64,000 bases of DNA, from assembly GCA_035411425.1 (NCBI GenBank), contig DAONSX010000002.1, positions 62,001 through 126,000 of the forward strand, written 5' to 3'. The DNA is from TTA-H9 sp002071415. Lineage in GTDB: Bacteria > Bacteroidota > Bacteroidia > Bacteroidales > TTA-H9. Below are positions 27,901 through 35,275 of this stretch, one piece after another; positions within the stretch are counted from its first letter, which is position 1; every line of letters begins with the position of its first letter. A program made the translations under genes and the position numbers. Under the pieces are notes generated by a model. That model was not told the DNA's origin. It searched no databases and saw only the letters and a list, made by a program, of their open reading frames with translations.

Positions 27901-28169
27901 GTGTAGTCGGAATTCGTGGTACTTTGCCCATTATAGATGGTGGCATGCTCAATAAGCCCGAATTTGCTCCTTATGATGTGGAAGGAAAATCCTTCATTAT
28001 TGAAGGTTATGGTGTTGAACCCGACATAGAAATATGGAACGATCCGGCTAAAGAATACGAGGGAGTAGATGAGCAATTAAATAAGGCTATCGAGGTAATA
28101 CTCGAGGAATTGCAAAACTGGCCCGAACAGTTCCCACCTGTTCCACCTTATCCAGATAAATCGAAATAA
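24909..28169 (+). CDS. tricorn-type protease (WD40-like propeller, PDZ, S41 peptidase)
   Basis: Tricorn-type enzymes cleave oligopeptides. The ATG at 24909 gives MRKIANLLFVFLIFITFGLKAQ, a signal peptide, so this version is exported; the in-frame start at 24813 would put the hydrophobic segment inside. The 1086-aa mature architecture has WD40/TolB-like propeller blades in about residues 30-560 (repeated SPDGKYIAYISD-type motifs) and a low-complexity Lys/Glu/Pro linker near 570-590. A tricorn core follows with GELNIGHAYVGG (likely catalytic His), a PDZ domain near 790-880, and the nucleophile motif SASDGD at 971-976. Common in Bacteroidota as a periplasmic peptidase. Confidence 0.93.
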   Translation: MRKIANLLFVFLIFITFGLKAQEEGRLMRFPTIHGNQIVFSYAGDLYTVDKSGGIARKLTSDANGYEMFARFSPNGKWIAFTGQYDGNTEVYVIPAEGGVPRRLTYTATLQRDDISDRMGPNNIVMTWRDNESIVYRSRKQSFNDFKGQLFVVNIQGSLSQEVPLPSGGFCSYSPDKSQLAFNQVFREFRTWKYYKGGMADDVWIYDFKTKKTQNITNNIHQDIFPMWKDDFIYFLSDRDRTMNLFCYNIKTSQTEKLTNYTEFDIKFPSLGDDAIIYENGGYIYVFDLKTRRAQRVNILLGDDFLLSRDTWKDASKSINSWDMMPDGKRAFFDARGDIFSVPAKEGVTFNLTSTSAIHERDIACSPDGKYIAYISDRNGEDEIYIQPADGSGTAEQLTHLGDTYKYSMLWSPDSKKILWSDKLQRLQYIDVNTKKITLVDQTLEGEFNSFTWSPDNRWIAYTLPSTRTSSRIFVYEVATGEKHFATDRWYDATSPAFSPDGKYLYFASNREFNPIYSWTEWNHAYIDMQKIYLVPLSKLTTSPFAPTTELNASAIEKKPEPQAKKDETKSPKASPEVKIDFDGIETRSIAIEVDPGRFWNLAPTEKGIYYNRTNSKESKALLCYFDLNNKKETVIGEYHAFVLAPDGKKMMIAARGKYYIIDAPQSKIQPEESLNLSDMKVFVNVKQEWAEAFKESWRQMRDFFYDPNMHGVNWKAIYQKYEPMVKYVNNRNDLNYIIGEMVGELNIGHAYVGGGDKPEPQRIKTGLLGARLSKDASGYFKIDKILSGENWDPSLRSPLTEPGLNIQEGDFILEVNGQPTNQMLDIYTSLVGKAGSLVELSVASTPDPSAARKVIIKPIESESGLYYFNWVRSNIEKVNKATNGQVGYIHIPDMGIAGLNEFAKYFYPQLDKRALIIDDRGNGGGNVSPMIIERLRREVATFSVQRNGAVTTRPSQMIWGPKVLLIDRYSASDGDLFPYQFKYYKLGKTVGQRTWGGVVGIRGTLPIIDGGMLNKPEFAPYDVEGKSFIIEGYGVEPDIEIWNDPAKEYEGVDEQLNKAIEVILEELQNWPEQFPPVPPYPDKSK

Positions 28170-28184
28170 ATAAATAAATAAATG

Positions 28185-28228
28185 AAACGCACTGCGTGTT
28201 GTAAATTGATAACGCGCAGTGCGTTTTT
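28185..28228 (+). terminator. rho-independent terminator after the tricorn gene
   Basis: A 14-bp stem (AAACGCACTGCGTG 28185-28198 with CGCGCAGTGCGTTT 28213-28226, one G-T pair) with a 14-nt loop runs into TTTTT (28224-28228), just after the TAAATAAATAAATAAA tail of the gene. Confidence 0.8.
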
Positions 28229-28354
28229 AATAAGCTAATGGAATACGTAAAACGCCTATTGACAAATTGATAACCAATTAACAACTTATAACACACAACT
28301 TACAACTCACAAACTCTAACCGCCATCCACTAATCACCATCCACCGATCTCTCA
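28229..28354. other. C/A-rich, G-poor intergenic tract between convergent genes
   Basis: About 100 bp on the + strand are almost free of G after 28260 (runs such as AACACACAACTTACAACTCAC). There is no ORF. It may be a decayed simple-sequence region; it could reduce structure in the 3' end of the floA transcript. Confidence 0.4.
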
Positions 28355-29359
28355 TTACTGTTGTGTCAAGTCGTCATCTTTGGTATTTTTAGGTTTAGCG
28401 GGTGGGGTGGCAATGCTTTCGCGCATTTTCGTATCTGCTTTCAGGTTTTCGAAACGGTAATAATCCATGATGCCCAAGTTGCCGTTGCGGAAAGCCTCGG
28501 CAATGGCTTTAGGGATTTCCGATTCTGCTTCGATGACCTTAGCGCGGGCTTCTTGTGCCTTTGCCTTCATTTCCTGTTCGAGTGCTACTGCCATAGCCCT
28601 TCTTTCTTCGGCCTTGGCTTGAGCGATGTTTTTATCGGCATTGGCCTGATCCATCTGAAGAACGGCTCCAATATTCTTCCCTACATCGATATCGGCAATA
28701 TCGATAGAAAGGATTTCGAAGGCCGTGCCTGAGTCCAGTCCTTTTTGCAGCACCAGTTTAGAGATGGAATCCGGGTTTTCGAGCACGATTTTATGGCTTT
28801 CGGCCGAGCCAATGCTCGAAACTATGCCTTCTCCTACTCGGGCTAGTATAGTTTCTTCGCCTGCACCCCCAACCAGTCGCCTGATGTTTGCTCTCACGGT
28901 TACTCTGGCTTTGGCTATAAGTTGAATCCCATCTTTCGCAACGGCCGTAACTGGAGGAGTATCGATTACCTTGGGCTGAACCGACATTTGTACGGCTTCA
29001 AATACGTCTCTTCCAGCCAAATCGATGGCTGTGGCCGTCTTGATGTCCAAACCCATGTTGGCTTTTTCGGCAGAGATCAAAGCATTGACCACTGATTTTA
29101 CGCGTCCTCCAGCTAAATAATGTGTTTCAAGATCATTAGCATTGATCTTCAATCCAGCTTTTGTGGCAGCAATCAAATTATTAACAATGACCGAGGGAGG
29201 TACTTTTCTCCATCGCATCAAAATAAGCTGTATCAAAGAGATTCTAACTCCGCTCACCAGAGCTGAAAACCATAAACCTACAGGAATAAAGTAAAAAATA
29301 ATCCATAAACCGAATAGAGCTACCAGCCCTATAATAATAATTAATAGTGTACTAGACAT
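28355..29359 (-). CDS. floA: flotillin-like protein FloA
   Basis: FloA is a membrane scaffold of bacterial functional microdomains. The 334-aa product has an N-terminal membrane hairpin (about residues 4-47), then an SPFH-like domain (GRVKSVVNALISAEKAN, VGGAGEETILARVGEGIV) and a coiled Ala/Glu-rich region with ADKNIAQAKAEERRAMAVAL. A disordered acidic tail follows. It lies 10 bp downstream of the NfeD partner gene, the standard pairing. Confidence 0.94.
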   Translation of the reverse strand: MSSTLLIIIIGLVALFGLWIIFYFIPVGLWFSALVSGVRISLIQLILMRWRKVPPSVIVNNLIAATKAGLKINANDLETHYLAGGRVKSVVNALISAEKANMGLDIKTATAIDLAGRDVFEAVQMSVQPKVIDTPPVTAVAKDGIQLIAKARVTVRANIRRLVGGAGEETILARVGEGIVSSIGSAESHKIVLENPDSISKLVLQKGLDSGTAFEILSIDIADIDVGKNIGAVLQMDQANADKNIAQAKAEERRAMAVALEQEMKAKAQEARAKVIEAESEIPKAIAEAFRNGNLGIMDYYRFENLKADTKMRESIATPPAKPKNTKDDDLTQQ

Positions 29360-29369
29360 AAAATGTTGA

Positions 29370-29834
29370 TTAAATTGGTTTTACATAAATTTTATTGTAT
29401 TCTATCTTTACGACTATCACCTTTTGGCCAGGATCGACATATTCTCCGAATGTATGAGCTTCATATTCCTGACCTTCAATTTCGATCTTTCCAGCAGGTG
29501 CCAGTCGTGAAAGGGTTAACCCCTGTATACCGGGTTTTACGATGTCTTCATTGATGACATTCACCTTGGCCGTATTTTGCTGGGTTAGCATGAGCCGCTT
29601 CCATGTATTCGACTTCAAAGAAAAATAGAGCACTATGAAACTGACAGCCAATGTAATACCTAAAGTGATCGAACCGGCTATCATTCCATGGGCAGCAAAA
29701 CTCTGCCATATAGCAATGCCTACACATGCCAGTGCAATAATACCTCCTACCGAAGTTCCGGGAATCACCAGAATTTCGAGGACCATAAATATAAGCCCTA
29801 CTACAATTAAAATGATGATAATACTCCAACTCAT
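29370..29834 (-). CDS. nfeD: NfeD-family membrane protein
   Basis: Short NfeD proteins are partners of flotillins. The 154-aa product has three or four membrane segments in residues 1-90 and a C-terminal OB-fold domain (about 100-154; RLAPAGKIEIEGQEYEAH, then GQKVIVVKIEYNKIYVKP). It has no ClpP-like protease domain, so it is the truncated class. It sits between clpS and floA with gaps of 4 and 10 bp, which suggests one operon. Confidence 0.93.
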   Translation of the reverse strand: MSWSIIIILIVVGLIFMVLEILVIPGTSVGGIIALACVGIAIWQSFAAHGMIAGSITLGITLAVSFIVLYFSLKSNTWKRLMLTQQNTAKVNVINEDIVKPGIQGLTLSRLAPAGKIEIEGQEYEAHTFGEYVDPGQKVIVVKIEYNKIYVKPI

Positions 29835-29838
29835 GGGA

Positions 29839-30111
29839 TTATTTGATTGCGACGGTTAATTTACGTCGGATCAATTCATCGCATATAGGCTTAAGTTCCT
29901 CATAACATCCCATTTTTATGGGGCATTTCCCCTTCAAGTGTGCAATAGTAGCGCATTGTTCCGCTTGTTCGAGGGTGTGCTGGCAAACTTCCATCAAACA
30001 TTCTATCACATATTCAAAGGTGTTCACATCATCGTTGAATAGGATCAGATCCTTGACCCCTATTACCCCTGTTACCTCTTGAGCAATAGTTTTTTCCTTG
30101 GTTTCTTCCAT
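29839..30111 (-). CDS. clpS: ATP-dependent Clp protease adaptor ClpS
   Basis: ClpS delivers N-degron substrates to ClpA-type unfoldases. The motif LILFNDDVNTFEYVIECLM and the later QAEQCATIAHLKGKCPIKMG match the family. The start is set at 30111 (MEETKEKTIAQE), giving 90 aa, the usual size in Bacteroidota; an in-frame ATG at 30207 would add a 32-residue extension with no family resemblance. It is the first gene of clpS-nfeD-floA; no clpA is in the window. Confidence 0.9.
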   Translation of the reverse strand: MEETKEKTIAQEVTGVIGVKDLILFNDDVNTFEYVIECLMEVCQHTLEQAEQCATIAHLKGKCPIKMGCYEELKPICDELIRRKLTVAIK

Positions 30112-30463
30112 ATAATCCTCCCAAATCTTACCGGCCATAAAAGTACGGAAAAATTCAATGTCTCGAACATTTTCGATAAATGAAGTTTTATGTTCGGATG
30201 ACTTCACTATCGATTCATGTCCGAGTCCGGCAATAATGAAGAGAGAAATTTCTGTTCTCTCATTATTCCTGATGAAGAAGAATAGGACAGTATTTTAAGG
30301 TCGAGAATTCTTTTGTTATAAAGATACCATCCTGTTCTATTGTTTATTGAGGATATTGTTCGTAATTTTACAAATATGTATTATTTGCAACAAAAGTGTA
30401 TTTTGTGTTGTTAAAAATAGGAATTAATTACTCTAAGGTTTTCTGGAATAAAGAAAGTAAATC
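30112..30463. other. divergent intergenic region clpS / Nudix gene
   Basis: The segment has no convincing gene. An imperfect hairpin lies at 30232-30267 (AATAATG/CATTATT and AGAGAA/TTCTCT with a small bulge); it would be in the leader of clpS if transcription starts upstream of it. No TAnnTTTG box stands out on either strand. Confidence 0.4.
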
Positions 30464-31105
30464 GTGAAAAATTTTACACTCGATATTGATGAGTTGCAGG
30501 GAAGGCTTTCGTATCATTTACCTGGCTGGGAAGCTCAGAAAAATATGGCACCAACCGGGAGAGTTCATATTCCTCCTGCAGATATGGTGCCCATCGAGAG
30601 TGCGGTTTTATTGCTTTTGGTTAAAAACTCAGCCGATTATGAAATTGTTTTCATTCAACGAACTGAAGATGATGGGCCGCATTCGGGTCAGATTTCGTTT
30701 CCTGGCGGACGTCGCGAACCTCATGATAAAACATTGCTGGATACTGCTTTGCGCGAAGCTACCGAAGAAATTGCTTTAAAATGCAATCATTTGAAGGTTT
30801 TGGGTCAGCTTACCCCCTTATACGTTCCCACGAGCAATTTTATGATTTATCCATTTATAGGATTTGCCGATGGCTGCGATCATTTTCGACCTCAACCCGA
30901 CGAGGTACAGAAAGTGATCAGGGTTCGACTCAATGATATTTTGGATAGAAATCACCGGCGCATTGAAGTTTTTACTTCATCGGCAGGGGATAGCTATAAA
31001 GCTCCAGCTTATTTTATAGAAGAGGTGAGGATTTGGGGTGCTACTGCAATGATTGTGAGTGAGTTTTGCGAAATAATCTCCTCACTCGATCGAGAAAATA
31101 GATAA
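30464..31105 (+). CDS. Nudix hydrolase, CoA-pyrophosphatase type
   Basis: The 213-aa protein carries the Nudix box GGRREPHDKTLLDTALREAT followed by EEI (pattern Gx5Ex7REUxEExxU), preceded by QISFPGG, and the upstream segment VLLLLVKNSADYEIVFIQRTE. The QISFPGG context and length match the CoA pyrophosphatase (NudL/YeaB-like) subgroup, which splits CoA to phosphopantetheine and 3',5'-ADP. The substrate is inferred from family only. It stands alone between two intergenic regions. Confidence 0.87.
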   Translation: MKNFTLDIDELQGRLSYHLPGWEAQKNMAPTGRVHIPPADMVPIESAVLLLLVKNSADYEIVFIQRTEDDGPHSGQISFPGGRREPHDKTLLDTALREATEEIALKCNHLKVLGQLTPLYVPTSNFMIYPFIGFADGCDHFRPQPDEVQKVIRVRLNDILDRNHRRIEVFTSSAGDSYKAPAYFIEEVRIWGATAMIVSEFCEIISSLDRENR

Positions 31106-31534
31106 ATTTTTGCCTTAAATCGATTATTCTGCCTCAAATGATGATTCAATAAATCTTGAAGTAGCTAAACTTTTCTTCCAGAGGAGCGTTGTTATGGTAA
31201 GATATTTTATGACAAATAGTTGAATTTTGTAGTGAATTTGCTTTTTTAAATGCCCCCAAATGTCATAGATTGAGGATATTTCTTTTGTAACTGAAGCAGT
31301 GGATTGTTTGCCAGGAAGAATTTATGCACCCCGTTTTTTACAACATTATTTTGCGTAGATCGAAGAAATATCGTAATTTTGCATGCGAACGAAGAATTTT
31401 AGAATCATCTCAAGAATTTTAAAGAGAACGAGCCAAGAATACCCTTACGATAATTTTATTTTTGTAGTTTTGCCCCCGAAATGGGGTTTGTAATCAGTGG
31501 AGATATATTCGAGTAATTTTATAAAGCCTTTACA
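31106..31534. other. intergenic region upstream of mqnB, with promoter candidates
   Basis: There is no ORF of note in 429 bp. Two perfect TAnnTTTG boxes are read on the + strand: TAATTTTG at 31374-31381 and TAGTTTTG at 31465-31472. The nearer one would start mqnB transcription near 31477 with a leader of about 58 nt. Neither has a clear TTTG at -33. Confidence 0.4.
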
Positions 31535-32221
31535 ATGCGTATCTTATTAGTTACAGCTACTTGGCTGGAAGCAAAGCCCTTGATGGACGGGTTTACCTTT
31601 TTACGCAAGTATTCTGGAAACAATTATTCTTTTCGATACGGTGAGCATCGCATCGATGTATTAGTAACGGGTATGGGCATGGTAGCCACTGCTTTTGGAG
31701 TAGGAAAAGCTCTGCGAAATACTCAATACAATTTGGTGCTCGATGCAGGAATATGCAGTTCTTTTCGAAAGGAATTTTCTCCGGGTACGGTGCTCAACGT
31801 AAGTGAGGAATTTTTCCCAGAATTTGGGATGAGTGATGATGCTGGATTTAAGTATTTACAGGACATGGGGTTCGATACCAGTTTGCCTACCGCATGCAAG
31901 AATACTGTGTTGCAGAATCCTCATTATAATCAGGTAATGGGGTTCAAGAATCTGGCAACGGCTCGCGGAGCTACGGTTAATTTGGTAAATCTTACGGGAA
32001 GGCGTCTCAATACTTATCATTCCAATATAGAGGCCGATATCGAAACTCAAGAAGGAGGAGCATTTTTCTTTAGCTGCCTTGCCAGTGAAGTGCCTTTTAT
32101 CGAATTAAGAGCAGTTTCGAATTATATTGGCCCTCCCGACGAAGAAGGATGGGACATCGAAAAAGCTATTCAAAATCTCACCTATTCCGTTCACGAAGCC
32201 CTAAATGTGCTTCCGCGCTAA
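31535..32221 (+). CDS. mqnB: futalosine hydrolase
   Basis: MqnB cleaves futalosine to dehypoxanthine futalosine in the futalosine route to menaquinone. The 228-aa product has the nucleosidase fold: MRILLVTATWLEAKPL, VTGMGMVATAFGVGKAL, and the C-terminal EEGGAFF-like segment (QEGGAFFFSCLASEVP) plus ELRAVSNYIGPPDEEGW, typical of futalosine hydrolases rather than MTA/SAH nucleosidases. Other mqn genes are not in the window. Confidence 0.9.
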   Translation: MRILLVTATWLEAKPLMDGFTFLRKYSGNNYSFRYGEHRIDVLVTGMGMVATAFGVGKALRNTQYNLVLDAGICSSFRKEFSPGTVLNVSEEFFPEFGMSDDAGFKYLQDMGFDTSLPTACKNTVLQNPHYNQVMGFKNLATARGATVNLVNLTGRRLNTYHSNIEADIETQEGGAFFFSCLASEVPFIELRAVSNYIGPPDEEGWDIEKAIQNLTYSVHEALNVLPR

Positions 32222-32269
32222 AGTGTATAATTTTTTGATCTGATAGATTGATTCATTTTTTTCATCGAA

Positions 32270-33244
32270 ATGCAAAAAAAAATTATCGTTACGGGAGCTG
32301 CAGGCTTTATAGGAAGCTGCCTTGTGGGTAAATTGAATGAATTGGGTTACGAAAATCTGATTTTGGTAGATGATTTTTCCTCAATTTTAAAAGAACCCAA
32401 TTGGGTAAATAAAAAATATGAGATGTGCATACCCAGAGAAGATTTTTTGCAAGGGGTTCATGAGTGTTCGTGCGATATCGAGGTTGTTTTTCATTTGGGC
32501 GCCCGTACCGATACTACCGAAATGAACGAAAAAGTATTCGATGCCCTCAATCTCACTTATTCCAAACAGATTTTTAATTTTTGCAGCCAATATCGGATTC
32601 CTTTATTATATGCCTCGAGCGCAGCTACTTATGGTGCTGGAGAGTTGGGTTACAGCGACGATCATCATCTTATTCCTCTTCTTCGGCCATTAAATCCTTA
32701 TGGCATCTCGAAGAACGAATTCGATAAATGGGTTCTTCAGCAGAACATCACTCCTCCTTTTTGGGCTGGTTTTAAATTTTTTAATGTTTATGGGCCTAAC
32801 GAATATCATAAACATCGGATGGCATCAGTAGTTTTTCATTCGGCAAATCAAATCAGGAATACAGGTAAAGTAAGGCTGTTTCGTTCGCACAGGCCTGATT
32901 ATGCCGATGGCATGCAGAAAAGAGACTTTGTTTATGTTTTCGATGTGATAGAAACCCTGATTCGGTTCTGGCAACATAGACCCGTTTCGGGAATTTATAA
33001 TCTGGGAACAGGTAAGGCTGAACCATTTCTCAGAGTTGCGGAGGCTGTATTCGAGGCACTTGAGTTTTCACCAGCTATTGAATTTATTGATACTCCTATA
33101 GATATTCGGGATAAATATCAGTATTTTACTCAGGCCGATATTCGCAAAATTCAGGCAACAGGTCTTACTCCAGATTTTACTTCTTTGTACGATGGAATTA
33201 TCGACTATGTTGGGAGATTCTTGAAATATCAAAAATATTACTGA
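32270..33244 (+). CDS. rfaD: ADP-L-glycero-D-manno-heptose 6-epimerase
   Basis: This short-chain dehydrogenase-type epimerase makes the heptose of LPS inner core. The NADP-binding Rossmann motif GAAGFIGS is at residues 8-15. The active-site region shows SSAATYG and the YxxxK motif as YGISK. FFNVYGPNEYHKHRMASVVF and the ending VGRFL fit the RfaD/HldD subgroup. The 324-aa length is normal. It follows mqnB by 48 bp and may be cotranscribed. Confidence 0.92.
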   Translation: MQKKIIVTGAAGFIGSCLVGKLNELGYENLILVDDFSSILKEPNWVNKKYEMCIPREDFLQGVHECSCDIEVVFHLGARTDTTEMNEKVFDALNLTYSKQIFNFCSQYRIPLLYASSAATYGAGELGYSDDHHLIPLLRPLNPYGISKNEFDKWVLQQNITPPFWAGFKFFNVYGPNEYHKHRMASVVFHSANQIRNTGKVRLFRSHRPDYADGMQKRDFVYVFDVIETLIRFWQHRPVSGIYNLGTGKAEPFLRVAEAVFEALEFSPAIEFIDTPIDIRDKYQYFTQADIRKIQATGLTPDFTSLYDGIIDYVGRFLKYQKYY

Positions 33245-33275
33245 ATCGGCCCTTCGCAAATCCTCATTGGGTTCC

Positions 33276-33689
33276 TTAATCTTCTAAAATCTTTGGAGTT
33301 TCTTTTCGTGCTTTCCTTTTGTTTTGATAGTCACGATAATTAAGGATGATAGATATGACTAAAGATAAAATAAGACCACTCACGGTAATGATATCTGCAA
33401 CGGGCGTACTGAGGTTTATGCCTGTAAGTCGATGTGTAATGAATTGGAGATAAGAATTTGGAAGGTTTTGATAACCCAGTAATCTCAAAACATCATAATG
33501 CCAATCGGTAAGCGGGCAGTAACCCAAGCCATACCAAATGCCTGCAATTGTCCACATTGAAGCAGTAAGTAACAAAGTAATGAGGTTCAGCTTACGCAGT
33601 TTAGTAAAACACCATCCTATAAGATTGAATATCATCAGAGACGAATGGAAAATGGTAAAAAACCAGTCGAGTAGATGATAAAAGGACAT
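33276..33689 (-). CDS. DUF2784 family membrane protein
   Basis: A 137-aa protein with about four hydrophobic segments (around residues 7-27, 34-57, 82-95 and 95-118) and a basic C-terminal tail (YRDYQNKRKARKE). The motifs WFFTIFHSSLMIFNLIGW and GYCPLTDWHY are those of DUF2784, a family of unknown function. It is the last gene of a minus-strand group with the MerR regulator and M23 peptidase. Confidence 0.82.
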   Translation of the reverse strand: MSFYHLLDWFFTIFHSSLMIFNLIGWCFTKLRKLNLITLLLTASMWTIAGIWYGLGYCPLTDWHYDVLRLLGYQNLPNSYLQFITHRLTGINLSTPVADIITVSGLILSLVISIILNYRDYQNKRKARKETPKILED

Positions 33690-33697
33690 AGAACACC

Positions 33698-34039
33698 TTA
33701 AAGATTATTGCGAAGCTGGATAAGAAATTCCCTGATATTTTTCAGGGTTTCGACAATGTCCATGTTTCTTAGGACATGGCTTCGACTGGTTTTCAGGTAA
33801 TCGCGTGCTCCTGCAATAGTAAATCCTCTTTCTTTGAGTAAATATTTAATTAATCGAAGCGTTTCCACATCTTCCGTATGATAGAAACGAGTTCCTTTAC
33901 GGTTGCGATATGGATGAATACCATCGAATTCCTTTTCCCAATACCTCAGCGTACTTGGATTTACGTCGAGCATTCTGCTTACTTCACCAATCGTATAATA
34001 AAGATGCTGTTTTTTTTTCTGATTGTTTTGGGAAGTCAT
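33698..34039 (-). CDS. MerR-family transcriptional regulator
   Basis: The winged-helix DNA-binding domain is clear: YYTIGEVSRMLDVNPSTLRY, then WEKEF and TRFYHTEDVETLRLIKYLL. The ATG at 34039 (MTSQNNQKKKQHL) gives 113 aa; an upstream in-frame ATG at 34078 overlaps the M23 gene by 8 bp. There is no C-terminal effector domain beyond a short helix, so the signal is unknown. It is of the small MerR type common in Bacteroidota near envelope genes. Confidence 0.88.
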   Translation of the reverse strand: MTSQNNQKKKQHLYYTIGEVSRMLDVNPSTLRYWEKEFDGIHPYRNRKGTRFYHTEDVETLRLIKYLLKERGFTIAGARDYLKTSRSHVLRNMDIVETLKNIREFLIQLRNNL

Positions 34040-34070
34040 GAATAGAGTAAGAGATAAAGATGAAAGGGAA

Positions 34071-35060
34071 TTATTCACCCACAGGTATATTTGAAGATTC
34101 TTTGTAATCCGATGATTGACGGATAATTTCCTGGAAGGTAGCCGGATCGAGGTCGAACATAAAATAGGCCGGGTTTACTTTCTGGTGGTTGTAAATGACT
34201 TCGTAGTGCAGGTGTGGTCCAGTTGAAAGCCCGCTGGTTCCCACAGTGGCAATTATATCACCGCGTTTTACCTTTTGACCAGGTTTTACATTGAATGAAT
34301 TCAGATGAGCATAAATCGTTTGATAACCAAATCCGTGTTCGATGATAATTTTTTTGCCAAATCCATCCAGATTGATTAAAGAAGCTTCTTTTACCACTCC
34401 ATCACCCGTAGCGTAAACTTTGGCTCCTTTGGGAGCGGTAAAGTCAATGCCTTCATGAAACATCACGGTTTTATAGAAAGGATGGATTCTGTAACCAAAA
34501 TATGAAGAAATATATTTCAAATCACGTTTGCTTACCGGTTGTATTGCAGGAATAGCCGTAACCATAGCTTCCTTTTTCTTGGCCATTTCAAAGACCTCAT
34601 CGAAGGATTTCGACTGCACATAGATCTGGCTCTTTACCCGGTCGAGTTTTTTAGCGGTTTCTAATAGCAAGGCAAAATTATCACTGCCTTCGAAATTCTG
34701 ATAACGGTTTGCCCCGCCTATTCCTGCTTGTCTTATACTGGCCGGAACTGGTTCTGTTTCGAAAATTACGCGGTAGATATTGTCGTCACGGTTTTGAAGG
34801 TCTGTCAAAATCTTTTGCATCTGGTCGAGCTCATAGTTCATGGCTTGAACCTGAACCTTGTATTGTTCGATCTCACGTTGAAGAATTCTTTCTTTTGGTG
34901 AAGATAAAAATTTGAAGGCAAGTGCAATAACAACAGCTGAGAATACCAGACCCGTTGCCAGAATGTAAAGAATTCTTTTTAAACGATCGCGAAATCTGAC
35001 AGGGATGATCTGATACGTTAATGAAAGTGGATCAAAGTAATATCGTATTTTTCGTCTCAT
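34071..35060 (-). CDS. membrane-anchored M23 metallopeptidase
   Basis: A 329-aa peptidoglycan endopeptidase or LytM-domain regulator. It has a membrane anchor at about 29-52, a coiled coil at about 55-92, and a C-terminal M23 domain with all zinc-site residues: His202 and Asp206 (HEGIDF), His252 (YAHL) and His283/His285 (GPHLHYE). The active site is intact, so it is likely catalytic in the periplasm. It is first in a minus-strand unit with MerR and DUF2784 genes and is divergent from alaS. Confidence 0.92.
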   Translation of the reverse strand: MRRKIRYYFDPLSLTYQIIPVRFRDRLKRILYILATGLVFSAVVIALAFKFLSSPKERILQREIEQYKVQVQAMNYELDQMQKILTDLQNRDDNIYRVIFETEPVPASIRQAGIGGANRYQNFEGSDNFALLLETAKKLDRVKSQIYVQSKSFDEVFEMAKKKEAMVTAIPAIQPVSKRDLKYISSYFGYRIHPFYKTVMFHEGIDFTAPKGAKVYATGDGVVKEASLINLDGFGKKIIIEHGFGYQTIYAHLNSFNVKPGQKVKRGDIIATVGTSGLSTGPHLHYEVIYNHQKVNPAYFMFDLDPATFQEIIRQSSDYKESSNIPVGE

Positions 35061-35111
35061 AATGCTTCAGATTTTTTTAATTATTGAATGATTTAAAATC
35101 ATCTTCGATCG

Positions 35112-35119
35112 CAAAAATA
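35112..35119 (-). promoter_or_regulatory. putative -7 box of the M23 peptidase gene
   Basis: On the minus strand TATTTTTG matches TAnnTTTG, predicting a start near 35107 and a leader of about 47 nt. It lies back to back with the alaS box 12 bp away, so the two polymerases would compete. No TTTG at -33. Confidence 0.4.
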
Positions 35120-35130
35120 ATATTTTCACG

Positions 35131-35138
35131 TAAATTTG
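35131..35138 (+). promoter_or_regulatory. putative -7 box of alaS
   Basis: TAAATTTG matches TAnnTTTG exactly; the predicted start near 35143 gives a leader of about 133 nt. No T-box-like structure or anti-terminator is evident in that leader. No TTTG at -33. Confidence 0.4.
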
Positions 35139-35275
35139 CGCCCTTTAAAGGGAAAATTTTTATATATAAAGTATTTTGAAGGTTTGATTCTTATGGATGT
35201 TCCTGTTTTGGCACATATATTTATTTATGAGTTTTTCAAAAGATGATGGTTTAATTGAAAGGAACGAATTAAATA

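Noticed and set aside
30232..30267. Imperfect hairpin in the clpS upstream region as a riboswitch
   Set aside because: Too short and bulged, no conserved aptamer-like core, and its place in the clpS transcript is unknown.
35143..35275. T-box or attenuator leader ahead of alaS
   Set aside because: The 133-nt leader shows no T-box consensus, specifier loop or terminator/antiterminator pair.
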